A model generated the notes under the pieces. That model made no database searches, was not told the origin of the DNA, and saw only the letters and a list, made by a program, of their open reading frames with translations. From Brachynemurus nebulosus (lineage: Eukaryota > Arthropoda > Insecta > Neuroptera > Myrmeleontidae): 64,000 bases of DNA. Position numbers and translations under genes: made by a program. The DNA lies in the NCBI GenBank assembly GCA_035578155.1, contig JAPWDM010000024.1:1852501-1916500 (forward strand), in the 5' to 3' direction. This document shows, piece after piece, positions 1-12,976 of the stretch (position 1 is its first letter; each line of letters starts with the position of its first letter).

Positions 1-2327
1 AAAGCAATTTAAAGCTGGCAGTTTCTAGTTTCGAGATCTTGCAATAAAAAATTTTCAAAGCAACGTGTGTGGCGCGAATCCTAATAAATACACTGAAAAA
101 AAAAATTTTCGAAATTTTTTCGGTTTTTTTTTTGGTCCACGGACTTGGAAAAAATTTTTCCGACTTAACCATCATATGAACCGGATAGCTTGTTCTTTTA
201 GCTTTAATTTGCTTTTTTATAGACTTTTATACGATCACTTCTCGCTGAGATATCGGACTTTGAATGGAAAAGGATCATTTCGTCTTTGACCATCGATATC
301 TCAGCAACCAATGATCACACAGAAAATTGAACGGGTGTTTTAAAAACTCGAAGAAATTCTCTACAAGGATTAGCCATTGCTTTTTCAGAATTTGCATATT
401 TTACATGAATTTGAAAAATCAAGAAAAAAAGAGCTTTTGGTGGCTCTTTGGAAAATCAAGCGCTGAATTAAAAACTTCGAGAAACCCACTAATGTTAAGT
501 GTGCCTTTTACAGTTCAATATACCCACAAAAACCCCACCGAGTTTCAGTTTAATCCATCTAGCTGTTTTTGTGTTTCATTCGATTGAATTTTTGAAAAAA
601 TTAAAGGATCATTTTTTTGATCTTAAACTTTCATAATCTTCAACAAAATGAAAAACAAAATTTTCTCAGCTTTTTTCACATTTTATCAATAACAGTATTT
701 AAATTTATAAAAAAAAAAAAATTTCTTAGAAAATTTTCAAAAAAAATTTTTTCTAAAATTTTTCAAAAAAATTTTTGGAAATTTTTTGATTCTTTAATTA
801 TTTCCGCTAGTGTATAATATATACTTGTTTACATAATAAATAATATTTACCAACCCCTGAAATAAAAGTTTACCGACGCTCCTGATCTTCCGATTTTACG
901 TATTATATTACAAATCTAAGAAAAAAGTAAAGGTAATAAAATTTTGAAAGAAATGTGATTGGTTAGAAAAGATGGCAAGGATAAAAAAGCAGCTTGTACA
1001 GTGACAGTTTAATTTACTTATCTCTCTCAGACAAAAATGTGACAAAGTCGGATTTACATAGCTAAAAAGAACTTCATAATTCAAAAAATTAAATGAATGT
1101 ATATAATTTTTAAAACTATTGATTTAGATTATAATTTAGCATTTCTAAATCGTATTTTGTATTGCCATATTCTATTTTGAATTGAAAAGTAATATTTTTA
1201 TAAATGCTGCTGCAAGAGGGCAGTTTCGTACTGAATAATTTATTTCATTTTTTGCTATAGTGTAAATCCAACTTATAAAATTTTATTACGTTTACTTTTT
1301 TCTTAGAGTTGTAATATAGTACTTCCCCTTAAATTTGCACCGACCACTACGTACTATTGGATTTGTGGTGTACAGCACCTGCGAACTCTAGTGTCAGATA
1401 GTTGTATTTTGGTCAAGTACGAGAGTATGCTGATAAAAATGTTACTATTTCAAAAAATAATTTTACAAAAACTATAGGAGGTTTTGTCAGTAAACTAAAT
1501 TAGGTCATTATTATATGAGTTTGAATTTTATTGGATTAAAATTTGATCCATTAACTTTTTTGCAATATTTCTTAGTGCATTATATGGTAAAGTGAATTAT
1601 GTTTATGTATAACTTTCTAACTCAAAACCGTCAAAAAACCTAATACGAGGTTGAGACAGAAAACGCGCGATATAACATATTTTCTATCTCTTACTGGTTA
1701 CACTGATTCCGGTAGTATAGAGACAGATGTGTTGTCTCTACTTCTCTGTGGTTACATACGTGTTTTTTTTTTAGGTGTCTGTGGTGATTTTCTAAAGATA
1801 CTAACATATTTTATCCGTTTTTTATACATGTCAAAATTTTACGAGAGGAAAACATTAATATCTCAAAATTTTTGGGTTATATTTTTTTAAAAACATATTC
1901 ACTGGATTAAAAAAAAACTTGGTTTCATGCTTATAAAGAAAAAAAAATGGGTGTTTCATTTATTTATTAATCTTTATATGCCAGTTTAATGAAATACCTA
2001 AAAATAGTGGTAGGTAATGGGGGCTTTTACGTTATGTGAAAATATGTACAATGTAATACTTTTTTAACAAACATTTTTCTTCCCTTGATTTCATTTATAA
2101 ATTTTTTTTATTATTTTTCTAAGAACAGTACAAAATACTGACAAGGAAAGGTATGCAACTGCATCTCTCAAAAATTTTTGAAACTTTGGTGGATTGTAGT
2201 CTTATTAAAACTAATCACGAGTCACATTTTGTTCGTGCCCATAAGCGGTTTAAGGGGGTGAAACTCACCCCTGAAAATTTGATTTTTTTTTTCTTAAATA
2301 TCTTGGAAATTGTAAGAGCTTTGGAAG

Positions 2328-2328
<1 letters not shown>
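1..2328. other. AT-rich noncoding stretch
   Basis: No supportable gene. The first 820 bases are dominated by runs of A and T, so the short open frames there (lysine/phenylalanine-rich, no recognisable domain) look like chance. The rest is ordinary AT-rich sequence with no terminal repeats, tRNA or coding signature that I can identify. Confidence 0.6.

Positions 2329-2419
<91 letters not shown>
2329..2419. repeat. (TA)n microsatellite
   Basis: About 90 bp of alternating TA, interrupted once by a C near 2365. An open frame of tyrosine-isoleucine repeats running through it is an artefact of the repeat. Confidence 0.97.
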
Positions 2420-2423
<4 letters not shown>

Positions 2424-2924
2424 AAATGGCACTTTGGAATCTTTATTATGATACCAAAATCAAAGTTATAAAATCATTGCGGTTTTATCCCCCACCGCCA
2501 ACTCCTAATTTTATCACGTTTTTTTTTTTGTAAAAGAGGAGGCTGTTATGTGTAAATAAAAGAATTTTTAATTAATATATTTTACATCACACTAGTTTAT
2601 CCCTTTTTGCATAAATACACCCTTTGCTAATATTAACTTGGGAAAAATTTTAACTTTTTGATTTAACAATGAGCAAAAATATTGGCAAAGAATCTCGTAT
2701 TTTAGTAATGAATTGTTGTATAGTTACGATATACTTTAAAGTACATAATTTAAAAAGAAAATGTATAATGCCCCCCCCCCCCCCCGCCTGTCCCATACTT
2801 TAGTGATATCTATCCAAATCTTATTTACTTATTTATTTACTTTTAATTATCTATACAATTATCAATATTTTAACCTTTCAATGTTTATGGATTTCGACAC
2901 TGGAAATAATTCATTAGAGTATTT

Positions 2925-3240
2925 TTGAATAATGTAATTCTAAATGAGTATGATATCGATTTACATCGCCGTAACAATATTCTAAAACTTCAGTCTCTAA
3001 CCCACAATCAGTTTTTGTCGCCTCATTTTCAAAATTTGTTTAAGTATGGATGGTATAAATGTGAATATATTGTCCAACGACCAGAAAGATTTGAAAATTC
3101 TGTAAGATATTGCTTTTTCAAAGAAGAAAGAGAAGCACCTAAGGGTAGTGTATGTGGTAAACCCGCTTTTAAGATGTGCTTGATGTGTACAATATTTTTG
3201 TTTTAAACATTTTTATGAATATTATCATTATTGTGTAGAT
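2925..3240 (+). pseudogene. Broken cysteine-rich transposon-type ORF fragment
   Basis: An open frame of 93 codons contains the pattern CGKPAFKMCLMC preceded by an aromatic-rich stretch (FKYGWYKCEYI). After a stop near 3206 the next frame continues with an FKHFYEYYHYC-like stretch, so one frameshift near 3190 separates the two halves of one cysteine/histidine cluster. From memory, this resembles the C-terminal end of proteins that occur many times in hemipteran and other arthropod genomes and are probably transposon-derived. It lies between the arms of the 2662-4866 inverted repeat, so it may be what is left of that element's protein. Function is unknown. Confidence 0.45.
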
Positions 3241-3946
3241 TAAAACTTTAAAATATTGACAATTATATAGAATATAGATAAATAAAAATTAATAAATAAA
3301 AAATTAGGGGGGATGGATCTACCCACACTCTCAGCTTCCCATTGGGTGTCCTTAAGGCTTAAAGACTAGAGAGTACTGTACATAAGTAATTCTTTTTTCA
3401 TTTCCGAACCCCGACAGGGGCTGAGCCTCTTGCGTCCCACTGGGGGGCTTCGCGCCCTGTATTTCGTGGGGAACTTGATCCCTCATTAAACAAATGATAT
3501 CATTTATTCTCGAGATATGCGAGACGATAAATGTTTCACAAAAAGTTTTTAGTTTTGTTTTTTATTATAAAAACAAAACGCTAATCCGAATTTGCTGAAA
3601 ACTTTACCCGGTCTTAATTTTTTAATTACGCATCTAATGAAATTAGTCCGGAGTTGATATCACCATTTGTTCTGGAGATATGCGAGACGAAAAAGATTCA
3701 CAAACGAACGAATGAACGAACGAACGATCGAACTAACGAACGCAGACATCACGCTAAAAACAATGTATTCGGATTCTAGTGACCTTGAAACGTGGAGATA
3801 TATCCAAATTAGCGATTCGTAAAATCGGATCCATTAAAATAACTTCCAATGGGAAGTTAATAAGTAAATAAATAAATAAGATTTGTATAGATATCTCAGT
3901 CAAGCATGGGGTCGGGAGAGGGGGGTTGCAGTGTAATTTTCTAAAT

Positions 3947-4745
3947 CAGTGTTTTTCAACCTCTTTCATGGTGCGACCCCCCTGGTATGGAAAAATATTT
4001 CGCGACTCCCTAAAATAGAAAAATATTTCGCAACCCCTAGCCTCTGCTATTTCTAACTTTTATTTTATTTTATGTTATAAATATCGAATCCGTTTATCAT
4101 ATTTTCGATTAGATGTCAATTAAATATGTACGTAACAAAGAATTTTAAACAGGCATATTTTTATATCGGCATCAAAGTTGACGACTTACAGTAGCTTCTG
4201 AATGTGCGAGTGACTTGGGTGAGCGAGATATAGCGCGATGTGATGAGATCTGCGTGGAGCATCAGGCGAGTAAAGGATGGCACTTTTGAATTCTTTGAAT
4301 TGTGAATTCGCTTCGAATTGTGTTTAAATTTATTGAATTGACTTGTTTGTTTAGTAGTTGCTCACTGTCTTTTATTGTTTAATATCCAAAATTCTGTGCT
4401 CATGGTAATTATTGAAAATGGATGAGTTTCTGGAAAGACATGCACAACCGTCAACTTCGAGTTTCAATGAGAGTAATGAAACAAAAGCAAAGAAAAAGAG
4501 TCTACATGACTACAATTATTGAAAACTCGGATTTACTGTTATTGAAAATAAGCCAGTTATTTGTTTTAAAATTTTATGAAGCGATAGTGTGAAACCATCA
4601 CATTAATAAAAACCTTTAATTAACATCTTCTTTATTAAATATTATATATTTAATTAGAGTGGTTTTATTGTTAAAGTAACTGCGATGCCCTTAAAAAGGC
4701 TTTGCGACTTCAAGGGGGTCGCGACCCACAGGTTGAAAAACACTG
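3947..4745 (+). mobile_element. Non-autonomous hAT element with TSD
   Basis: The ends are perfect 15-bp inverted repeats: CAGTGTTTTTCAACC at the left and its complement at the right, the usual hAT form (CAGTG...CACTG). Flanking 8-bp direct repeats, TTCTAAAT at 3939-3946 and TTCTAGAT at 4746-4753, differ at one base, which fits the 8-bp target duplication of hAT transposases. At 799 bp it is far too short for a transposase; only a 34-codon N-terminal remnant survives. It is inserted into the right arm of the larger inverted-repeat element. Confidence 0.9.
4418..4522 (+). pseudogene. N-terminal remnant of hAT transposase
   Basis: A 34-codon frame starting MDEFLERHAQPSTSS and ending at a stop lies inside the hAT element at 3947-4745. 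The start, a short acidic/serine region followed by KAKKKS and an aromatic pair, is like the N-terminus of ZBED-type hAT transposases. The BED finger and the catalytic domain are absent, so the rest was lost in the internal deletion that made the element non-autonomous. Confidence 0.5.
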
Positions 4746-5142
4746 TTCTAGATTATGTACTTTAAAGTGTATCGTAAGTTTTTAACAATTCTTAATTTAC
4801 TAAAATCGAAACTGTACATTTACTAAAATACGAGGTTCTTGGCTAATATTTTTGCTCATTGTTAAAGTTAAACTCACGAATTGCTACATTTAAAATTAAT
4901 ATGGTAACAAAACATTTCACAAAAGTGACAAGTGAAATGTTGTATTAATATTAATACGTCACAAAAACATAACAAAAGAGTCATGATTGCGACATTTCAT
5001 TAAAAAAACATTAATACGTCGTTAAAACAACGTTAATTTTGTTACATATTAATTTAAAAATGAAACTTTTATGAAAATTCTTGTAAGGCTTTATTTACTA
5101 TTTTGTGATATATATTAATATATAACGATCAGAATAAATAAG

Positions 5143-5257
5143 TGAGTTTGGTCTAGTGGTTAAGACTGCCCATAATTTAAAAGATGCTTCAGCTTGGATA
5201 ATGGATCAAATCCTGCAACAGTCAACAAAAAAAAAAAAAAAAAATTAATAATAATAA
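5143..5257 (+). mobile_element. tRNA-derived SINE
   Basis: An RNA polymerase III A box (TGGTCTAGTGG, 5149-5159) and B box (GGATCAAATCC, 5203-5213) are spaced as in a tRNA gene. They are followed directly by an A-rich tail of about 20 A and then (TAA)n. There is no 3' acceptor stem pairing with the start, so this is a SINE head with its tail, not a working tRNA gene. The body is very short; it may be truncated or a tRNA-only family. Confidence 0.7.
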
Positions 5258-8200
5258 TTTAGGTGTATGTATATGTCAATAAGTTGGTAATATTTGTATG
5301 TAATGTTAATAAGAAACAAAAAAAGGGAATTTTGAATTTGTTTTTTTGCAAAAGAAGGCGTAATTTTTATCTATAAGGTAACATCAAAGTTATATTTTAC
5401 TAAAACGTAACAAGAACATAACAATTTACGTCACATTGTTACGTTTATAAGTGGGAAATTGTAAGTTACATGTGACTCACATGTTATGTAACATGTGACT
5501 TTCAGTTCTGTCACTGTGACATAAAATTTACTGAAAAATGTTCACTGGGATACAACAGACAAATTTTTCTTAATTTCATGAGGAATTTCTCGATTTCTTC
5601 CCTATATTGAAAAGTGGAAAATGAAATTTTTTTTCTGCATACGGCATCATTAAAAAATTATCTAGAGGTTCCATTTACCATCTTTTATTTTTAAGTTCCG
5701 TTTAAAAAAAAAATTACACCACAAATTACAATAACAAAATTATAAGAAAAATATTTGCGATGAAATGAAATATCAAATAGAAGTTCAAGGACCGGTAAAT
5801 AACCTGTCTATGGAATTTTTGGGAAGTCCCAAAATTAGCAGAGTATAAGGAAAGTTTGGAGAAATAAAAATTTTATCTTTATATTTATGGAGGAGGAAAA
5901 AAATATAATAACGGTAATAGCATTATATTATTTATAATACAAGAGAATAAACGATTTCATTGAATGTGTTAAATTTTAGCGAATTGCCGAGTAGATAATT
6001 CAGATATTACAGTCACGGTCATGGTAAGACTATCCAGTTCTATGATAGAAGTTTTGAGGTTCTTAGAAGCCGAAAATGACATTTACTTATTTATGTGCAT
6101 ATGTATATTAGGGTGTGCCATAAAAACATTTGTATTTTTTTTCTCGCTCTCTGCTCAAAATGTGCTAAGATATGTCTAAACAAACATCCTCACCAAAGCG
6201 GAGCTCATAATTCCAATTATTAGAGGTGCATCATCGAACTTAAACTTTTCCCATTTAGATAACATAGGAAAGACGATTTTTTCTATTATTTACTCTTGCA
6301 AACTATGAAGAAATTTTTTTTTCATAAAATGAATCAAAGCACCTTATTAAGCATTAAATTTTGCACAAAAAATTTCATTGAGTTAAATTTCTATCACCAA
6401 TATTTCACTTCCTACAGAGCCTTAAAATTTAAATTTTTTGAAATTTTGCTTATTTTACATTTTTAAGCTAAACTATTCAAGATAGGACAAAAGTTAAATA
6501 ACAATTTTGTAGTCCAACTGACGTTTTACAAGAAAGTTCCTTACAAATTGTTCGTATTATAAATAGTTACAAAGTTACAGACCTTCAAAGTTTATTTGTG
6601 ATGATTTTGTGATGATAGTGATTTTAAGGTTATTATGGCATGAGGTTTCGTTTTTTAAATGTGGTAATATTGAGTCCTATAGTAAAGCATTGCCAACTGT
6701 AGGCGACCAAATTTCAAAGCGAAAATTTATTAATTTTTAATATATACAAATATAGTTTTAACATCAAAATATTTTAAAATGTTATTAAATATCTTTATAA
6801 TCATTTTAAATAAAAGAAATTTTTTATTTATACAGTTATTTAAATAGTATATCTTTGGCTAAAATATTGCAACATTGGAATTAGGAAAATAATAATGAAC
6901 ATGGTATAAAGTGGTGCCATCTAATAGCAGTAAATAAAACGTTGTTTAGATTCCTAACTTAACCACTATAATCCCACTTTTGAAGTCGATAACATCGTAC
7001 GCGAAACGTTTGTAGTTTGATTTTAACACGATGAAGGTCATAAAGAATTATGATGAAAAAAATAACTAATACACTATTTTGAGAGCTAATACACTTTATA
7101 TGGGCATGTAGACGCCTTACAACGTGGTGTATGATTAGCATGGTCTAACGTGACGTCTTATGACGTCAATGACCGACAAAGTGTTAATAAATAAAATAGA
7201 TGTATGTACCTACATAAATATTTTTGTATATACATACCTATGTATATGTAAATAATTTTATATGATAAAACATTTGGTTATGAAAATAAATTTATAGTAT
7301 TCTTGTAAAAAAAAAATATTAGTTATTTTTAGTATCATTTAATCTTCTGATGCCATAATAATATTGAGTTGTGAAGTTAATTTGGTCAGTGAATTAGACA
7401 AAGTAATTTAAATTTTTTAAATATTTTTCAATAATCATAATAATGTCCTCGGATATCGGTGATTTTTAAAAACGTATATAATGTAAGTGTCATACAAGAC
7501 TCAAATATCATTATTATTTTTTTTTATTTACCTACTATAATGAATTTAATTATTTGCTGTGTTATTAAGAAAATCTTAAAAGATATTTGAACTTTAAGAG
7601 AAAGGTGTAATGATTTCAGATAATTCAGTTATATTTAAACTCAGGAAAATAAACAAAACTAATTCAAATACGTAATGTTTTTTTTTAATTTTTATTATAA
7701 GTACCAGTTTCCGTTTTAACTTGTGTGCAGTGCATACTTTTAAAAAAAAGTCATATTTTTATTTTAAGAAGTTTTTTTTAAAAACTTTAAAAAATAAAAT
7801 GAGGTTAAGCAGATTTAGCGATACATTATGTTATAACCCCTCTCTCAATATTCTGATTTCAACAGCTTGCACTGTTGCCGTTGTTATTGCTACTTTAGAC
7901 GTTTTTGTTACTTTAAATCAAAAAATCTGAAGTTCAGTCGACCGGATCGCAATTGAATTTTGAACATCGATTCTTTACTGGTTAAACTATATCATATAAA
8001 TTTTTTATTTGATTCTCTTTATTAGAACTATTTTTTTTTTTAAATTCGAAACAAAAAATTCTCATGTCTCCATAAGCACCCATGCATTTTCACTCAACTT
8101 TGGTAATTTTTTTCTTGACTCTCAGCGACCAAATTTTTTTGTTTTTTCATAGGATGGTAAAATACCTTTTTGAGAATCGGTATGCAAATTTTTATAATTT

Positions 8201-9451
8201 TTTCTTCAGCCAGCCCTCATGTCAGAACAACCTTAATAATAGCCATGAAATTTTTTTAAGGAGGCAAAATGAAGACTCAAAATAATTTTTTTTATTATCT
8301 GTAAAATAATTTATATTTTTTGAGAGTTGACGTGAGATTGTCGATTATGCCTCCCTCCCTCAGTGAGATTTAATGAGATTTTATCGGACCGCTCCCCCCA
8401 TTTTAAACTCACGTAATTAATGGACGTTCCCTTAAGTCAGAGCATGTTTTAACAGATTTTCACTGGGCGACATGGAGGGGGGCCAATACACGTGGTCCGG
8501 GGAGGTATTGAATACCGGAAATCCCCTATTTCAATGAACGATCCAAGGCCCTTTCTGGGAAAATTTGATATTTTGAAGCCTTAAAATGTGATTTTAACCC
8601 TTAGTGTGAGGACAGACCGTGGCAGGCACTCGTTACATTGCCCGTGCGTCCTATCGGACGAACAATTAAATACATGTATTAAAATGTACGTATTCAGACC
8701 AATACGGTCTAGTTTTTTGCGGGAAAATTGACGGGCAAACTGTCTACGGGTACGTTAGAAACTGTCAAGTAGGTAATAAAAAATTTAACAAAAAAAAAAA
8801 AAATATTTCAAGTGGTTAAACCATTGAAAAAAAAATTAATACTGTATTAATTTAATACTGATTACTAATATATAAAGACTGATAAATACAGTTTAATACT
8901 GAATGTTTTTGAATATTATTATATATTAACAAAGAAATTTTTAAAATAATTTTCGGTTTATATTTTTACATATCCTTGGCTATTAACAGAAAGGATATTT
9001 ACTAAACAATTTTTATAATTGAATTTATGGAGGTGTAAATGTAAATTAGGTCAATATTTTATTATTTAATACTAAATTTTATAAAAATGTATCTGTGTAT
9101 GAAAGTACGTACATATGTGTGTATGTATTTAAAATAATTAGATACAATTGTAACATAGGTAGAATAAAAAATAATCAGAAACCTATACACCAAATTTAAT
9201 GTTGATTTTAAACTTTAAATACCTAACTCCAAAACGTTTTCAACGTTAACTGTCTGGTGCAGGGAGTCGCATTGTTTTATTATTATATTTTTTCTTTTTT
9301 TTCTTTTTAATTTTTTTTAGCAAAAATAAATTTGCATTCATCATTTATTTATTTTTTTTTTGGCTTCAGTAGCTATTTTAGTTACAACTGCCAGAGATTT
9401 ACTCGTAGTTACAATAACACGGTTTCTAACTTTTTTTTTAAATATTAGTAA
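5258..9451. other. AT-rich noncoding stretch
   Basis: No gene is supported. A local palindrome near 5464-5500 (GTTACATGTGA then TCACATG...GTAAC) belongs to a block rich in GTAACA/TGTTAC words that also flanks the SINE on its left (4900-5040), perhaps one decayed element around it. A GC-richer patch at 8340-8600 has no open frame or repeat that I can recognise. The other open frames are short and AT-driven. Confidence 0.5.
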
Positions 9452-10868
9452 AGGGCAATTCCATATGTGACTGACTCTACATTTGACACAATTTGCGTTT
9501 TATTTTGCCTTCTATTACGAATACCACTATGTTTACAGTTTCAATTTTAGCATGGTTTTATAGTTGATCCTCCAATTATCCCTCTGTAGTAAAAAGTGTG
9601 CACCTACAAAGTTGTAAAATATGATTTATTTAATAAAATTTAAATGTGACTGACACTACATGCAAAAGGAAGTCGCCTTCGAGAGTGTTTTTAAACTTCG
9701 AAAATCTTCGTTTGTACAGGCATTATAATTTTAAATTATATCTTTAACCGAAGTATATGAAAGAAATTATTGGAAGATGATAAAATAAAAAGCTTTGCTT
9801 TTTTAGGAAATTAGTTCTTCGAAAAACAAGACGTGACTGACACTACAGGCCAAAACGTGACTGACACTACCGTCACTTTGCATTGCAAAATAGTAGTATT
9901 TTTAAATAAAATCTTAGAAACTGACATTACAGGACATAAAATAGGAACTTTAAAATAACTTTAAAGGTACAGAATCGCACTAAAATGTTATTTTTTAAAT
10001 TAAATCACAACATACAGGAAGTCCCTAATAAAATGTTGGAAACCAGCACTTAAACTAAAATAATTTAAATCAAAACATTCTTAGAAACATGAATAATAAA
10101 GTTCTTTTCAAAAACTTAAACATTTTCTTTAACAGCGAATAAAATTTTTTTTACAGAAATATAAAATTTCTTAAGATTTTTTAAAGACCTCCAGACTTTT
10201 AGGAAACTTATGACAGATTATGTTCCCCCTAAGAATCATGTTAGGATTGGGTAATATCTCCAATATGTCTTCAAAAGACGCAAAATGCTACAATTCACTA
10301 TGATGCAGTCGTGACTGACTCTACATTGTGACCGACACTACAAAAATGTTTCAACCTGCTTAAGGATTATTTAAAAAAATTATAGATTTTTGATATTGGC
10401 ATCATGTAAGTAATTCTGTCAAGTAGGAAAATTTAATTTTTCCTTGATGAAGGATAAGTTTTACTAAAGTGAGAGAGAAAATTCTGTTTATTCTGTGACT
10501 GACACTACAACTGAACACTACAGTCTTATCAATTTAATATCTCTTAAAAAAAAAAGTGTTTACATAAATTACGGACTATTTATCGGTAAATCGTTACTTG
10601 ACTTATCAGTCTGTAGTAAATCATTACAATAACTCAAAGTACTTATCGTGAAAATGTAATTAAAACTCCATTACAAATTCACTGTTAGCTTATACTCACG
10701 ACACCACTTCAAAAATGACAGTATTGCCAGAAAATAAAAAACAAATCTTTGCTGCAATTCAGAAAACTTAAAAGTACTATAGTGCTACTATCATACTATA
10801 GTATTTTTACTACCAATATCAACTAATTATTTTTTTCATTTATGGAGACTTTTGCATGGAATTGCCCT
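9452..10868. mobile_element. 1.4 kb TIR element with repeated 15-bp motif
   Basis: The ends are perfect 13-bp inverted repeats: AGGGCAATTCCAT at 9452-9464 and ATGGAATTGCCCT at 10856-10868. Inside, the motif GTGACTGACACTACA or a close variant recurs about nine times: 9467, 9646, 9833, 9857, 9921, 10311, 10328, 10495 and 10511. It contains no open frame of useful length. No clear target duplication is visible. I read it as a non-autonomous DNA transposon whose repeated motif may be a transposase-binding site. The superfamily is not assigned. Confidence 0.65.
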
Positions 10869-11708
10869 AAGTATTAATTTTTATATTTGAATTAATGAAA
10901 TATCAATGGACAAATTAAGAATACAATTAAAATAGAGAGGCATCAAAATAAATTTCTATCATAGCCCCGGACCTAAATCGTGTCAGGACAGTGGCTGTAA
11001 TAGCTGAATTTTCGATTCGGAAATTCGCTTAAAAAAAATGTTCTTAAAATACAGGAAATATATACTGTTAATAAATTAAAATTAAAAATGTATGTGATAA
11101 GAAATTTAATGTTCTGAAACTACTAATAGGTTACCGATTTTTGTATTGACCTACAATATTTAAATTTTTTTTTTTTTTTGAAAAATGTATCTCTGTACTA
11201 TTTCTATGTCCCTAAGCAGATTTTAATAAAATCAAAAAACTTACATTTAAATGCAAATAGACACAAAATATGTTTACTTAAAATATACATAATTAAGTAT
11301 TTTATGGCCATTATATACAATTTCAAAACCTTTTATGTTTGACACGTCTGTCCACTTCAGTATCATCATTGTTCGGTTTTACTGTATTTTTATCTAAATA
11401 GTTTTTATGAGTTGCCCGCATTGGTGTGAACGTTCATTTTACCGCATTTTGCCACGTGCTATGGTTCGGGCAAGTTGCGGTCGTGTTACGGTCTGTCATA
11501 CCAGTCTAGCACCACAACAAAGTGACTCATTAATTATCACATTAACGAATTTTGTTTTGTACTTTTTAAAAAAGCGTGCCCAGTTAACATGTTATTTTAT
11601 GCACTGCCTTAAGTACAGCTAGTTATAGAACGAAGGATTTAAAAAAAAATGGCAATTTGAATTTTGTGTAGAATTGTATAAAATATAGTTCAATTTTTAG
11701 TACAATTT
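10869..11708. other. Noncoding stretch upstream of the Gypsy element
   Basis: Nothing recognisable. A 71-codon open frame at 11407-11622 has no domain I can identify and sits in sequence otherwise rich in stops. The stretch ends at the TAAC target site of the LTR retrotransposon. Confidence 0.5.
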
Positions 11709-11712
11709 TAAC

Positions 11713-12526
11713 TGTTACGCATCGACCAGAAAAAGCGTAATGCATTATGTTCGCAAATCGCTAAAACTATATCGTATGTACGAATTCATTTAGAATCAAC
11801 ATATTGCAGTATCAAAAATTGATAAGAAAATATAGAAAGATTTTGGCCTTGAATGTAGCGAGACTGATGCAATACTTCTTGGGAGATCGTTAAAGAGTCG
11901 GAGTGTGTCTGTGATTGGGTACACATCGTAATTGAGTTTTTGTGTTTAACGCCTTTAGTACCGCCATATATAACAATTTTTTAGATAAAAAATTTAATAT
12001 CTCTATATGTATAATTGCAAGTTTGGTACATTTTGCTTAATTTATTTACAATATGACCGCCCTTTACTATACAACCTCCAGTTACCGATATAAGATAATG
12101 CACACTCGTCAGTTGAATTTTCTCTAAAAATCTGTATGACCAGCTCAGCTCGCCATTAGTCCTAAAGGGGTTAATTATTAAATTATAAATTTTGGGTTAA
12201 TTGTGAAAACTGAATATTAGATTCAAGTAATTCAGTGTAGTGCTAAATTGGGACCAATCAAGGCGTAAAGGTAGGATTTTTGTTGTATCTATTCCTCTCT
12301 CGAACCATAAATAAACTTAACTTTTGTATTCTTATTTTATTTTTCTGTTATCTTTTTCTTTTGTTATTTCAATAAATAATACTTATAATTTTGACGGGGG
12401 TTGTTTTCATTTATTACAAATCCGTACATACCCCTTCTAGGGAGCAGCCCACATCTCCAAAAGGACCCAAACGTTACCGCATCTCAAAAACGGGAAGTCC
12501 AATTCCATCAAAACGCCCGATTAATA
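11713..12526 (+). repeat. 5' LTR of the Gypsy element
   Basis: 814 bp starting TGTTACGCATCG and ending GATTAATA, where the canonical terminal CA has become TA. The first ~90 and last ~110 bp match the 3' LTR closely. The middle (about 11804-12417) is absent from the 3' copy. The short inverted repeat TGTTA...TAACA at the ends is intact in the 3' copy. Confidence 0.93.
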
Positions 12527-12527
12527 A

Positions 12528-12540
12528 TGGTGGCAGCGCT
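12528..12540 (+). other. Primer-binding site, tRNA-Leu type
   Basis: TGGTGGCAGCG starts one base after the LTR. It complements the 3' end of insect tRNA-Leu (…CGCUGCCACCA), from memory of that tRNA. The match stops after 11 bases (CTCGAG follows where GTGGGA would be expected), so the site is short or has decayed. Confidence 0.75.
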
Positions 12541-12976
12541 CGAGATGAAAATTTTTGCAAGAAATTGAATAATAAAATCTCTGTGTTAAAAATGGGCGTT
12601 GTTTCTTGAAGGGTTGTGTACTAATTTGATATTGGGGTTGAATTTTACAGGTGTAGGGACGAAAAGAAGATAATTACACATTCATATATTTCCAAAATGC
12701 AGTTTAGGGCACAAATTTAATTAACGAATAATTAATTTTTTTTAACAATAGCGTATAAAAATGCAAAGACGCGTTACTTTGAATCATTGAACAGTTACAG
12801 TTATTAATCTAAGAAATTTTATTAGTAATTTTGTAGACATGGATAATACTAACACACTGAGCATTTGTTTGCTGCATGTTCCCATAAGTATAATATAGCG
12901 GACACAGCGCACGCACATAACATATACCATATTGGTCATATTGTGTACTATTATTCACCCCTATATGTGTGTAGAT

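Larger units (their letters stand above)
2662..4866. mobile_element. 2.2 kb inverted-repeat element, interrupted by a hAT copy
   Basis: The stretch at about 2662-2855 is found again as a diverged reverse complement at about 3858-4866, once the hAT insertion at 3947-4745 is removed. Shared landmarks are a TTTAACAATGAGC block at the outer ends, a TACTTTAAAGTA block, a poly-C/poly-G tract and an AAGTAAATAAATAA block at the inner ends. The roughly 1 kb between the arms contains a broken cysteine-rich ORF. The arrangement suggests an old DNA transposon with long inverted arms. No target duplication was found and the superfamily is not determined. Confidence 0.6.

Noticed and set aside
2153..2425. 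90-codon open frame ending in tyrosine/isoleucine repeats
   Set aside because: It is the (TA)n microsatellite translated; no domain upstream.
5143..5257. A working tRNA gene
   Set aside because: A and B boxes are present but no acceptor stem pairing is seen, and an A-tail follows, as in a SINE.
8340..8600. GC-richer patch as a coding remnant
   Set aside because: No open frame or protein motif in any frame.
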